In this document: one piece after another, positions 18,091 through 26,644 of the stretch
How positions within the stretch are numbered: position 1 is the stretch's first letter
Layout of the letters: each line of letters starts with the position of its first letter
Assembly (NCBI GenBank): GCA_016715065.1
Contig: JADKBN010000010.1
Location: 324,997 to 388,996 of the forward strand
Length of the DNA: 64,000 nucleotides
Origin: Fibrobacterota bacterium
Lineage (GTDB): Bacteria; Fibrobacterota; Fibrobacteria; UBA5070
Direction of reading: 5' to 3'
The notes under the pieces: generated by a model
What the model saw: the letters and a program-made list of their open reading frames with translations, nothing else
Database searches by the model: none
Told to the model about the DNA's origin: nothing
Position numbers and translations under genes: made by a program

Positions 18091-19215
18091 TCAGCGGAGA
18101 ACATCGACCACCCATCCTCCATCCGGCATACGGTTGAGGCTGTGGATTCCGAAAGCGCCTTTCGGAGGGGAAATTCTGCCGATCGTGGTTTCGTGGAATT
18201 CATCTACTGTAAGGCGTTCGATCCGATGGAGCAGGATGGCGGTTCCGTAACCTGCCCGACAGTCTTGCGCGGGCCGCAGCAGCATTCCGTTGTGCTGAAA
18301 CAATTGGCCTGCGGGCCTGGAGCCGACCACGCTCACGGAAAGTGGATTCAGTTTGTGCGGCTCGAAGGTGCCCTGGAAAAGGTCCTTGGCATGGAACAGG
18401 CAGAGTTCGGAGGAATGGTCGCCAGGGTGCTGGCCACCTCCGGAAACGAACAACCACCATCTTCCATCAAACTGCATCAAGCAAGGGTCGTGGAACGGGC
18501 GTCCGGTCAGGAGGGTCCGGAGTTTTTTCCAACGAGCCGGGAATTCTTCGCAGATCCAGAGTGCGACTTCTCCGGATTCCCCGGACTCCGGCAGCAGAAA
18601 AATCCGGTTGTTGTATTCGAAGACATTGGGCCACGAAAGGTGGTGGGGTTGCTCAAGTATTTCGCCAGGTTGGACGTCCCAGTTGGAGCCGTTCTTGCAT
18701 GCTGCACGAAGCCGACCTCGGTCTCCGCGCACTTGTTCCTCGAAGAGGATCCAGTCCACTCCGTCCACCTTCACGGGGAAGGGATCGGCGCGAAGAGTTT
18801 TTTTGGCCGGCAAAAGAGGCTCGGTCCGGGCGGAGCCGAAGTGGAGCGGATCGGTCGTGAGTCGCTCCACTTGCCAAAATTTGCCACCATCCAGGATGTT
18901 GCGTCGCAAGCGTTGTCTGGTGGTCTGGAAGGGCACGAACACTTCGGCGGGCAGGCGGTCACGCTTGGATGTGCTGGCCGTCAGATGGTCGAGATTTCGT
19001 TTCGCGGCCGATTTGAGGACCGGCAAAAAGGACAGCGGCGAGCCGTGGAGGATCGCCTCGAAGGGCCAGTCCGGGTGGCGATCGAGCTTGAGGACCGCGC
19101 GAATCCGGTCGTCAGAAAGCCATGAAAGGATGGCGTTCCACCACCTGAAGGGTTTTCCGCCCGTGGTGAAGATTCGAAATTTCGGGTGAGTTTGGTCCAG
19201 GGACATTTTTTCCAA
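18091..19215 (-). CDS. Five-bladed beta-propeller protein of polysaccharide clusters (GH43/GINT1-N-like)
   Basis: A 374-residue protein without a signal peptide. After a variable N-terminal region it has repeated beta-propeller blades with motifs such as LRADPFPVKVDGVDWILFEE, LSWPNVFEYNNRIFLLPESG, PFHDPCLMQFDGRWWLFVSG and the closing GAFGIHSLNRMPDGGWVVDV. This arrangement matches the furanosidase-like propeller seen in the N-terminal domain of glucosamine inositolphosphorylceramide transferase-like proteins and their bacterial relatives. These often sit beside WzxC flippases. It may bind or transfer a sugar, but no catalytic set can be named. It precedes the flippase by about 70 bases on the same strand. 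Confidence 0.65.
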   Translation of the reverse strand: MEKMSLDQTHPKFRIFTTGGKPFRWWNAILSWLSDDRIRAVLKLDRHPDWPFEAILHGSPLSFLPVLKSAAKRNLDHLTASTSKRDRLPAEVFVPFQTTRQRLRRNILDGGKFWQVERLTTDPLHFGSARTEPLLPAKKTLRADPFPVKVDGVDWILFEEQVRGDRGRLRAACKNGSNWDVQPGEILEQPHHLSWPNVFEYNNRIFLLPESGESGEVALWICEEFPARWKKLRTLLTGRPFHDPCLMQFDGRWWLFVSGGGQHPGDHSSELCLFHAKDLFQGTFEPHKLNPLSVSVVGSRPAGQLFQHNGMLLRPAQDCRAGYGTAILLHRIERLTVDEFHETTIGRISPPKGAFGIHSLNRMPDGGWVVDVLR

Positions 19216-19344
19216 TCTGTGCGATTACTGAGAGATCATCTCAAACCGAGGAGAATCTCCCAAAAGATCCAAATTTGAGCATCAAAACGCCAAGGATTCC
19301 CGGAGAATGGCACGATTTTTCAAAAGGAGGATGCTTCCGGCGAT

Positions 19345-20838
19345 TCAGCACCCCTCCTTGCCTTCCGGGGTCTCGCGCATTCCGTCAAGCTTGCCTTCCG
19401 GCCCGAAATGCAGCCACAGATACAAGGTGATTCTGCCGGAAAATGGCTTGCGGTGCGCGTAGCCAAACCAGTCGCCATCCACCCAGGCAGGCTTGCCCAG
19501 CACCTTGCGAACCTGTTCGCGGTCCAATCCGGGGCGCAAAGTGTCCTTTTCAAGCGGGTACTGGAAATCGCCCACCGCGAATTCCGCTCCGGCGGGTATC
19601 CGCACGATGTCGGGGCCTGCCAACATCAAGGAGTGGTAGTGGGGGTCGTGGGTCTGCGGTCCCAGTGGGGCCGGGCAGGGGCGTTGGAGTGGTCGCACCG
19701 GTCCGGCGACCGCGACCAGCTTGCGTTGGGGGTCTCCCAGCAGAAGCCGAATGGTGTCGAACTCGCCCGTTGGGGACAATTCCTGACTGCCAAACGTCGA
19801 GTTCCAAAGCGAATCCAGGACCCAAGCCTGTTCCAGCGAGGTCGGGAGCACGTCCTTCGCGGAGGCGTCTCCTCTCACACCCAATTCCGCGAGCAGTCCC
19901 CGAGCGAAAGGGTGTTCCAGCCGCAGTCCGCGCACGGAAACCGCACTGCGGGGAACTGCGTTTAGGGTGGAAGACACGATGCTCTCGGTTTCCAGGAGGT
20001 ACGGTGGCACGAACCATTCGATCCGGCCGGAATCGAGATGGATGCTTTCCAGGAAAATCGCGTTGGAAAGATCCAGGGTGGGGGAGTTCACCCCGGAAAG
20101 CCGAAGTTCTCCCACCTTCAGTTGTGACAAAAATTGCACATCCTTGCGTTCCAGTGCGCAACCGGAAATTTCGAACTTCTCCAACCGCAGACCCGCGCCT
20201 GCCAACAGATCCAGCCGCAGGCGCGATACACCTGGCCCGCACCGCAATAACAACGAATCCACCTGGCCCGACCCCATGGCCCACTCCTTGGATTCCACTC
20301 CCTGGACGGATTCCAACCACCGTCGGAAACGGCGTTCCATGCTGCTTTGCGAACAGCTCTGTTCGTCGGCCCAGTCGGGACTGGTCCGGGCAAGCCACGC
20401 GGCAGCGGCAGGTTCAGAACAGATCGCGTTGTCGTCCAGGTCCAGCTCAACGCTCCAACGGTCCGAAGTGCGCGGCAGGGAGTCCAGCTTCCAAAGGCCC
20501 AGATCGGAGAGGTCCAGGTGGAACACTCGATCCTCGCGGCGCATGCGGGGGCCGGGTGTGGCGGATTTGGGATCGATCAATTGCGCCACCGCGTCCACTC
20601 GCCCGTTGGCCCCCATCTGGGTCCAGATCCACTCCTGCAATTCGTAGGGCACTCGCTGCCCCAGTTCCCGACCGATCACATCTTCCGGGTCCGGCGTTTC
20701 CGGGAAGGCGGCTTGGTAGGCGTCTTCCAGGCCCACTACACGCAGCAGGAACCGGAAGGTCAGGATGCACACCACCAGCGCAAGGACGAGCGCGGACAAG
20801 GCCATGGAGGCCAGGATAAGCCATTTCGCAAGACGCAT
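19345..20838 (-). CDS. Membrane-anchored protein of unknown function with leucine-rich-like middle and BamE/SmpA-like C-terminus
   Basis: A 497-residue protein with one N-terminal transmembrane helix (about residues 5-32) and the rest probably periplasmic. The middle has irregular strand-turn units (VGELRLSGVNSPTLDLSNA, FLESIHLDSGRIEW) that look like degenerate leucine-rich repeats. Near the C-terminus, LRPGLDREQVRKVLGKPAWV followed by ITLYLWLHFGPEGKL matches the 'G-x-t-x-x-qV-x-x-x-lG-x-P' pattern of SmpA/BamE domains. The ATG at 20838 is chosen because it begins the membrane helix. I do not recognise the whole protein. It stands alone, divergent from tRNA-Ser. Confidence 0.65.
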   Translation of the reverse strand: MRLAKWLILASMALSALVLALVVCILTFRFLLRVVGLEDAYQAAFPETPDPEDVIGRELGQRVPYELQEWIWTQMGANGRVDAVAQLIDPKSATPGPRMRREDRVFHLDLSDLGLWKLDSLPRTSDRWSVELDLDDNAICSEPAAAAWLARTSPDWADEQSCSQSSMERRFRRWLESVQGVESKEWAMGSGQVDSLLLRCGPGVSRLRLDLLAGAGLRLEKFEISGCALERKDVQFLSQLKVGELRLSGVNSPTLDLSNAIFLESIHLDSGRIEWFVPPYLLETESIVSSTLNAVPRSAVSVRGLRLEHPFARGLLAELGVRGDASAKDVLPTSLEQAWVLDSLWNSTFGSQELSPTGEFDTIRLLLGDPQRKLVAVAGPVRPLQRPCPAPLGPQTHDPHYHSLMLAGPDIVRIPAGAEFAVGDFQYPLEKDTLRPGLDREQVRKVLGKPAWVDGDWFGYAHRKPFSGRITLYLWLHFGPEGKLDGMRETPEGKEGC

Positions 20839-20912
20839 GGAACGGCGACTTTCGGTGATCGGTAAAAAAGGGTTTTCCAAAGGTAGAGTAGCTGACAGTT
20901 GCACGAGGTGCA

Positions 20913-20942
20913 TTGACCAATTGACTGATTTTGTGTTATCTT
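20913..20942 (+). promoter_or_regulatory. Promoter for tRNA-Ser
   Basis: TTGACC at 20913-20918 and TTATCT/TATCTT at 20936-20942 are spaced 17-18 bases apart. Transcription would start about 10 bases before the mature tRNA 5' end at 20958, as expected for a short-leader tRNA gene. gltX may be served by the same transcript or by read-through of the hairpin that follows. Confidence 0.55.
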
Positions 20943-20957
20943 CCCGCAACTTGTCCA

Positions 20958-21044
20958 GGAGAGGTGGCCGAGTGGCTTAAGGCGACGGTTTGCTAAATCG
21001 TTGTAGGCCAAAACCTACCGGGGGTTCGAATCCCCCCCTCTCCG
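20958..21044 (+). tRNA. tRNA-Ser (anticodon GCU)
   Basis: An 87-base cloverleaf. The acceptor stem GGAGAGG pairs with CCTCTCC, with discriminator G at 21044. The anticodon stem ACGGT/ATCGT encloses loop TTGCTAA with GCT at 20992-20994. A long class II variable arm (GTAGG/CCTAC) and a T-arm GGGGG-TTCGAAT-CCCCC follow. The long variable arm and discriminator G are the serine identity elements. It decodes AGU/AGC. CCA is not encoded in the DNA. Confidence 0.97.
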
Positions 21045-21050
21045 TTTCAC

Positions 21051-21081
21051 AGACCCCGGATGGCGAGAGCCACCGGGGTCT
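21051..21081 (+). terminator. Strong hairpin between tRNA-Ser and gltX
   Basis: AGACCCCGG and CCGGGGTCT form a perfect 9-bp stem, and the loop contains a further GGC/GCC pairing. It starts 6 bases after the tRNA and ends 23 bases before the gltX start. It is followed by CTTCGTTCC, not a clean T-run. It could end tRNA transcription, mark a processing site, or act as an attenuator for gltX. Confidence 0.55.
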
Positions 21082-21103
21082 CTTCGTTCCACGGAGAATT
21101 CCT

Positions 21104-22552
21104 ATGACCGTTCGCGTCCGTTTCGCTCCGTCTCCCACCGGATACCTCCATGTCGGCGGAGCCCGTTCGGCTTTGTTCAATTGGCTGTTCGCCCGCAAGA
21201 TGGGTGGGAAATTCCTCCTGCGCATCGAAGACACGGACCAGTCCCGCTACAACGAAACTGCCTTGCACGACCTGATCCGCGACCTCAAGTGGCTCGGTTT
21301 GAACTGGGACGAAGGTCCGGAAGTGGGCGGTCCCCACGAGCCCTACTACCAGAGCCAACGCCTGGACCTGTACAAGCGCCATGCCGACGAGCTGATCGCC
21401 AAAGGCTCCGCCTACCGCTGCTTCTGCACTTCCGAGCGGCTTGATGCCCTGCGCGCCCGCCAGGAAGAAAACAAGATGCCTCCGGGTTACGACCGCCATT
21501 GCCGCGACGTGGATCCCGAAGAATCGAATCGTCGCGCCGCAGCAGGCGAGGTGCACGTGGTGCGCTTGCGCACACCGATGTCCGGCAAGACCGTGTTCAC
21601 CGACCTTATCCGCGGAGAGATCGAGTACCAGAACCACGTCCTGGATGACCTGGTCCTTTTGAAAACCGATGGGTTTCCCACCTACCACTTGGCCAATGTG
21701 GTCGACGACCACGACATGCAAATCACCCACGTGCTGCGCGGCGACGAGTGGATTCCCTCCACGCCCCGCCACGTGCTCTTGTACCAAGCCTTCGGATGGA
21801 CTCCTCCCGTGTTTTGCCACCTGCCGGTGATCTTGGCTCCCGGGGGCGGAAAACTTTCCAAGCGTAAAGGCGCCGCCTCGGTGGGGGACTTTCGCGACAA
21901 GGGCTACTTGCCCCACGCTCTGTTCAATTTCCTTGCCCTTCTGGGTTGGAGCCCGGGCGATGATCGGGAAAAGATGACCCTCCAGGAACTGGTGGAGAGT
22001 TTCTCGCTGGAGCGCATCATGCCCAAGTCGGCGGCATTCGATGAAATCAAATTGGAATGGCTCAACGGGCAATACCTGATCGATACCCCGGTAGACAGTC
22101 TTCTGGACGAAGTCCGGCGGATCCTGGAGTTGCGCGGATACGCCGCTGAGCTCGCCGCCCAGCCCTCCATGCTTCGCAAGCATGTGTCGCTCTTGAAGGA
22201 CCGCTCCAAACGCATCGACGAGATCGTGGATACCGGCCTCTATTTCTGGAGAGACCCCGACACATACGACGAAAAAGCCGTTGCCAAGTACTGGAAGGCG
22301 GAGACTCCCGAGCGCATGCGCGTGTTGTGCGCCCAACTGCAAACTGTTACCTGGGATCACGCCTCTCTCGAGGCATGTTATAGGGCTCTGACGGAAACCC
22401 TTGGGATCAAATTCGCCGATCTGATCCACCCCACCCGGTTGGCAGTTTCAGGTCTATCCTACGGTCCGGGACTCTTCGAACTGTTGGAAGCCCTGGATCG
22501 CAAAATGGTGATCGACCGCATCCATCGCGCGCTGGAGCGGCTTGGCGGCTAA
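21104..22552 (+). CDS. gltX: Glutamyl-tRNA synthetase
   Basis: A 482-residue class I aminoacyl-tRNA synthetase that charges tRNA-Glu (possibly also tRNA-Gln where an amidotransferase operates). The HIGH-type motif lies in FAPSPTGYLHVGGARSALFN at the N-terminus, and the KMSKS-type motif is KLSKRKG near residue 249. Length is normal for bacterial GltX. The start at 21104 follows a GGAGAA ribosome site 8 bases upstream; the frame extends back into tRNA-Ser, but that part cannot be coding. It sits directly behind tRNA-Ser and the hairpin and ends about 85 bases before the SpoIIE-type gene. Confidence 0.97.
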   Translation: MTVRVRFAPSPTGYLHVGGARSALFNWLFARKMGGKFLLRIEDTDQSRYNETALHDLIRDLKWLGLNWDEGPEVGGPHEPYYQSQRLDLYKRHADELIAKGSAYRCFCTSERLDALRARQEENKMPPGYDRHCRDVDPEESNRRAAAGEVHVVRLRTPMSGKTVFTDLIRGEIEYQNHVLDDLVLLKTDGFPTYHLANVVDDHDMQITHVLRGDEWIPSTPRHVLLYQAFGWTPPVFCHLPVILAPGGGKLSKRKGAASVGDFRDKGYLPHALFNFLALLGWSPGDDREKMTLQELVESFSLERIMPKSAAFDEIKLEWLNGQYLIDTPVDSLLDEVRRILELRGYAAELAAQPSMLRKHVSLLKDRSKRIDEIVDTGLYFWRDPDTYDEKAVAKYWKAETPERMRVLCAQLQTVTWDHASLEACYRALTETLGIKFADLIHPTRLAVSGLSYGPGLFELLEALDRKMVIDRIHRALERLGG

Positions 22553-22637
22553 AAGCTCGCGAAACCTCCCCGCAAGCTCTTTTCCTAACTTCCGATTTGT
22601 GAGCGCAAGCAAAGGACCGTTTTCCGGGAGCGACGAA

Positions 22638-24186
22638 ATGGAATTCGTCGCGCCAGAGAACCTGGGGATGATCCAGGTCCTTCGCGACATGCGCGTTCTG
22701 ACCATGAACCGCTGGGCGGCGCGGTTGTTTTCGGTGGATGCCGAAGATTGGATCGGGAGGATGGTCACCGATCTGGGTGGCGATCTCCTGGAGGCCGGAC
22801 CCCTGGCCGACCTGGCCGACCACATCGGAAGTCCGCTGGGCTTTTCCGAGTGGGAACGGGAGCTTCCCGGCGATCCGCCCCATGTGATCCATGTGCGGGC
22901 GGTGGTGCAAGGCGACGGCTACAGCATCCTCATCGAAGACATCACCGAGCGCCGGGCGCTGGAAAGCCGTTCCAAGGCGATCGTGGCCAGCTCCAAGGAC
23001 GGCATGGTGGTGGTGGACGAACACGGCGTGATCGTCTGGCCCAACGGCCGGTTCGGGCAATTGTTCGGATTGCATTGGCGACAGTTCAAGGGCATGCGGT
23101 TCCAGATGGCGATGGACCTGGTGAGCGAATGCTTCGCCAACCGCTCGGAGCTGGTCCGCTTCGTGCGCCAGGCCGACCGCAGTCCGGAAGCCCACTGCGA
23201 GGAGATTCTCGAGGTCACCTGGCCCGAGCGGATCGTGCTGCAGGTCAATTCCCGTCCCATCTCCTCCGAGCGGGGCCGCAACATCGGACGGGTGTGGACC
23301 TTCGCCGACATCACGCGATTCAAGGACATGGAGCTCGAGCTGCGCGACTACGCGAGCCTGCTGGAGAGCCGGGTCAAGGAACGCACGGTGGAGCTGGAAA
23401 CCCGCAATTCCGAGCTGGAAACCGCCAGACAGAAACTGGAAAAAGCCCAGCGCGCCTTCGAAGACGAACTTGACATGGCCAAGCAGGTCCAGGATGGCCT
23501 GCTGCCCGAACATCTCCCCGACATCCCCGGCTGGAAGCTGCACGCAGAGTACATGCCCACGGGCAAGGTGGGCGGCGACTTCTTCGATGTGGTCCCGCTG
23601 GACGATGAACGGATCTTCGTGGTCATGGCGGACGTCGCCGGACACGGCGTGCCGGCGGCGCTGGTCACCGCCATGGCCAAGATGGCCTTCATGCGCTTCG
23701 TGCGCTCCGGCGAGGTCTCCGTTTCCGAGATCCTGCGCCAGGTGAACGCCGAGATCTTCCGGGCCGTGCGCACCGACCACTACATGACCGTCTATGGCGA
23801 TCATCGAGCTGCGCACAGGACTGGTGCGCCACTGTCGAGCCTGCCACCCGTATCCCTTTCTGGTCAGGTCTTCCACCGGCGCCGTGGAGCGGATCACGCA
23901 GCGCGGCGGGTTCTTCGTGGGCATGTTCGAGAATGCGGTCTATGTGGAAGAAGAAATCCGCATCCATCCCGGCGACATGCTGTTTTTGTACACCGACGGC
24001 CTGCACGAAAGCATGGACGCCGCGGGCCGGCAGTTCGGGCTCCAACGCCTGGAATCGTCCATCTTGTCCAGTTGGATGGACGGACCTGGACCGGCCATCA
24101 ACAACGCCCTGGCCCAACGCGAAGGACACGCGATGGGACGGGCCCCCAACGACGACATCACCGTGCTCGCCTTGCAGAGGTTGTGA
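22638..24186 (+). CDS. PAS/SpoIIE-type serine phosphatase, interrupted by a frameshift near 23794
   Basis: The first part reads from ATG 22638 (ribosome site GGGAG) and encodes two PAS-like segments (SILIEDITERRALE and GRVWTFADITRFKDME ends). A coiled coil (ELETRNSELETARQKLEKAQ) and the N-terminal half of a PP2C/SpoIIE domain follow, with QVQDGLLP, GGDFFD (about residue 311) and MADVAGHGVPAAL. At about 23794 the domain continues in another frame: MAIIELRTGLVRHCRACHPY, DMLFLYTDGLHESMD and APNDDITVLALQRL, ending at 24186. Joining needs one extra base removed or two added, for example a lost TA in TATATG. In the original frame, translation would run to 24236 as unrelated sequence. Such proteins dephosphorylate anti-anti-sigma factors. 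It may be a true mutation or a sequencing error. Confidence 0.8.
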
Positions 24187-24232
24187 ACCACAACCCCGCC
24201 AGGCCGGCACTCACAAAACCAGGAGAAGCACC

Positions 24233-25210
24233 ATGAAGATCACCGTCGCCGGAGGCGCAGGATACATCGGAAGCCACGTGGCCAGGCGCCTGGTGGAAGC
24301 CGGACACGAAGTCGTGATCTACGACAACCTCTCCACCGGCAACCGGTCTTCCGTCCCTGCCGAGGCCACCTTCGTGCACGGAGATGTTTCCGATCCGCTC
24401 GCCTCGCGCAAGGTTCTGGCAGGCTCAGACGCACTGATCTATCTGGCCGCGTGGAAGGCGGCGGGCGAAAGCATGACAGATCCTGTCAAGTATTCGCGCA
24501 ACAACCTCCAGGCCACCTTGTCGTTTTTGGATGCCGCGCACGATGCCGGCGTCAAGTACGTGGTGTTCAGTTCGTCCGCCGCCGTTTTCGGTGAACCCAA
24601 ATACCTGCCCATCGACGAGGACCACCCCAAGGACCCTACCAACTACTACGGCTTCACCAAGTTGGAAATCGAACGTGTTTTGGCCTGGTACGATCGCCTG
24701 CTGGGCCTGAAGTCCGCTTGCCTGCGGTATTTCAATGCCGCCGGATACGATCCTGCCGGCCGGATCACGGGCCTGGAGCGCAATCCCGCCAACCTGATCC
24801 CGGTGGTGATGGAAGCCGCCTGCGGTGTGCGCGCCAAGGTCCAGATCTTCGGAAACGACTACGACACCCACGACGGCACCGGCGTACGCGACTACATCCA
24901 TGTGACGGATCTTGCTGAGGCCCACCTGATGGCTTTGGAGTACATGGAAAAGGGCGGGAAGTCCTTTGTCGTGAACCTCGGGACCGGCAAGGGCCTGAGC
25001 GTCCTGGACGTGGTCAACTCCGCCGCCAAGTTCAGCGGGCGCGACGTGCCCTACCAGATCGTCGGACGTCGCGAAGGCGACCCGGCGGCGCTTTGGGCCT
25101 CCGGCGAGAAGGCCAAGGAGCTTCTGGGCTGGGTACCACGCCACTCGGACGTGGACACGATCGTTTCCACCACCTGGGCCGCGTACAAAGCAAACGGATT
25201 GGTCCGCTAG
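24233..25210 (+). CDS. galE: UDP-glucose 4-epimerase
   Basis: A 325-residue extended short-chain dehydrogenase. The NAD-binding GGAGYIGSH lies at residues 7-15, followed by the acidic-tipped YDNLSTGNRSSVP segment. The catalytic YxxxK is in YYGFTK near residue 140, and the ALRYFNAAG-type motif (here CLRYFNAAGYDPAG) and VRDYIHVTDLA are typical of GalE. It interconverts UDP-glucose and UDP-galactose and so supplies sugar donors for the polysaccharide locus to the left. The start at 24233 has a GGAGAAG ribosome site. Confidence 0.93.
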   Translation: MKITVAGGAGYIGSHVARRLVEAGHEVVIYDNLSTGNRSSVPAEATFVHGDVSDPLASRKVLAGSDALIYLAAWKAAGESMTDPVKYSRNNLQATLSFLDAAHDAGVKYVVFSSSAAVFGEPKYLPIDEDHPKDPTNYYGFTKLEIERVLAWYDRLLGLKSACLRYFNAAGYDPAGRITGLERNPANLIPVVMEAACGVRAKVQIFGNDYDTHDGTGVRDYIHVTDLAEAHLMALEYMEKGGKSFVVNLGTGKGLSVLDVVNSAAKFSGRDVPYQIVGRREGDPAALWASGEKAKELLGWVPRHSDVDTIVSTTWAAYKANGLVR

Positions 25211-25289
25211 AACAACCGGGGCTGGGGGAGGCTGTACTAGCTTTCCAAGCCAGCCCTCCCATCGGTATCCAAGCGTTACAGGAGCCTCC

Positions 25290-25928
25290 GTGCGACGCCT
25301 TCCCGTCTACATCGTGCTCGACACCTCCGGTTCCATGCATGGAGAGCCGATCGAGGCTGTGCGGCAGGGGATGCAGGTTCTGGTAGAAAACCTCCGCCAG
25401 GACCCGTACGCCTTGGAAACCGCCTGGATTTCCGTGATCACCTTCTCGGAGGAGGCCCAGCAGGTCCTGCCTCTGACGGAACTTGTCAACTTCCAGCCGC
25501 CGGTACTGGACGTGGGCGGACGGACGTCGCTCGGGGCCGCGCTGGAGCTTCTGGCCGATCGGATGGAATCCGAGGTCCACAAGGCATCGGGAAAAAAGCG
25601 CGGCGACTGGAAGCCCATGGTCTTTCTGATGAGCGATGGCGTGCCCACCGACGACTTCGAGCGCGGGATCGAACGGATCAAGCTCGCCGAGGCGGGTGTG
25701 GTGGTCTGCTGCGCCGCCGGACCCCAGGCGAGCACGGAAGTCCTGGGGCGTATTTCGGAAAACGTCGTCAAGCTGGACGCCGCCGATTTCCCGTACATCA
25801 AGGCTTTCTTCAAGTGGGTGAGCTCCTCCATCTCCAGTTGCAGCCGGAGAGTGGATACCCAGGCCAAGGAAACGATCGGCCTTTCCGATCTGCCGCCCCC
25901 GCCCTCGGAATGGGGGGCATCCAAATGA
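25290..25928 (+). CDS. TerY-like von Willebrand factor A domain protein, paralogue 1
   Basis: A 212-residue cytoplasmic vWA protein. The MIDAS motif is complete: DTSGS at residues 11-15, a Thr in RTSLGAALELL, and the acidic MSDGVPTDDF. The start is GTG at 25290 with GGAG a few bases upstream. TerY proteins belong to the tellurite-resistance/stress system, in which a vWA protein, a PP2C phosphatase and a kinase form a signalling triad that acts with TerD-type proteins. It opens the cassette here and is followed by two more vWA paralogues. The Pro-rich C-terminus (LPPPPSEW) may be a binding segment. Confidence 0.88.
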   Translation: MRRLPVYIVLDTSGSMHGEPIEAVRQGMQVLVENLRQDPYALETAWISVITFSEEAQQVLPLTELVNFQPPVLDVGGRTSLGAALELLADRMESEVHKASGKKRGDWKPMVFLMSDGVPTDDFERGIERIKLAEAGVVVCCAAGPQASTEVLGRISENVVKLDAADFPYIKAFFKWVSSSISSCSRRVDTQAKETIGLSDLPPPPSEWGASK

Positions 25929-25986
25929 CCGTCTGCCAAAAATCGACCACTCCGCAACCAAACCCCCAATTCCCAAAGAGGACACC

Positions 25987-26625
25987 ATGAGCGGCCGCCG
26001 CCTTCCGGTATACCTTCTCCTAGACACCTCCGGCTCCATGAACGGCGAGCCGATCGAATCGGTTCGCGTGGGCCTGGAATCCCTTCTTTCCAGCCTCAGA
26101 CAAAATCCGTACGCCCTGGAAAGCGTGCACCTGTGCATCGTGACCTTCGACCTGGATGTGAAGGTGGTGATGCCCCTCACGCACCTGGCGGAAGTGCGCT
26201 TGCCGGAAATCCGCTGCCCGGCATCCGGCGCCACCATGATCGGTGCCGGTTTGGAAAAGATCCTGGAGCTGGTCAAGGCCGATTCCCGTCCCTCGGCGCC
26301 GGACGCCAAGGGCGATTGGCGACCTCTGTTGTTTGTCATGACCGATGGCAAACCCTCCGACACCGCCGCCTGGCTGGATGCCGCGCCACGTATCCGCTCG
26401 GCCGGTTTCGCTTCGGTGATCGCTTGCGCCGCCGGCATCAAGGCGGATCCGCAATCGCTTCGCATCCTGACGGATACCGTCGTGTCGCTGGACACCATGG
26501 ACAGCTCCACCTTCGCGAGCTTCTTCACGTGGGTGTCGGCGGCCGTCACCAGCGGCAGCTCCAGCGCGGGCTCCGCCGCACCCGCCCTTCCTCCTCCTCC
26601 CCCGGAAATCAACCTCGTCCTCTAG
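25987..26625 (+). CDS. TerY-like vWA domain protein, paralogue 2
   Basis: A 212-residue paralogue of the previous gene, same length. It has MIDAS DTSGS, the Thr in GATMIGAGLEKIL and MTDGKPSDTAAW. It ends in a Ser/Pro-rich tail (ALPPPPPE). The gap to paralogue 1 is 58 bases and carries an AAAGAGG-like ribosome site. Preservation of all metal-binding positions argues that both copies function. They may bind different partners or form mixed complexes. Confidence 0.88.
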   Translation: MSGRRLPVYLLLDTSGSMNGEPIESVRVGLESLLSSLRQNPYALESVHLCIVTFDLDVKVVMPLTHLAEVRLPEIRCPASGATMIGAGLEKILELVKADSRPSAPDAKGDWRPLLFVMTDGKPSDTAAWLDAAPRIRSAGFASVIACAAGIKADPQSLRILTDTVVSLDTMDSSTFASFFTWVSAAVTSGSSSAGSAAPALPPPPPEINLVL

Positions 26626-26644
26626 ACCTGCAGGAATTCCCGCC

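Noticed and set aside
16705..19125. Long plus-strand open frame (about 800 codons) opposite the flippase and beta-propeller genes
   Set aside because: Its composition is charged and repetitive without any family motif, and it mirrors two well-supported minus-strand genes.
22407..23924. Minus-strand open frame of about 500 codons opposite the SpoIIE gene
   Set aside because: Antisense shadow with His/Arg/Gly bias and no recognisable domain.
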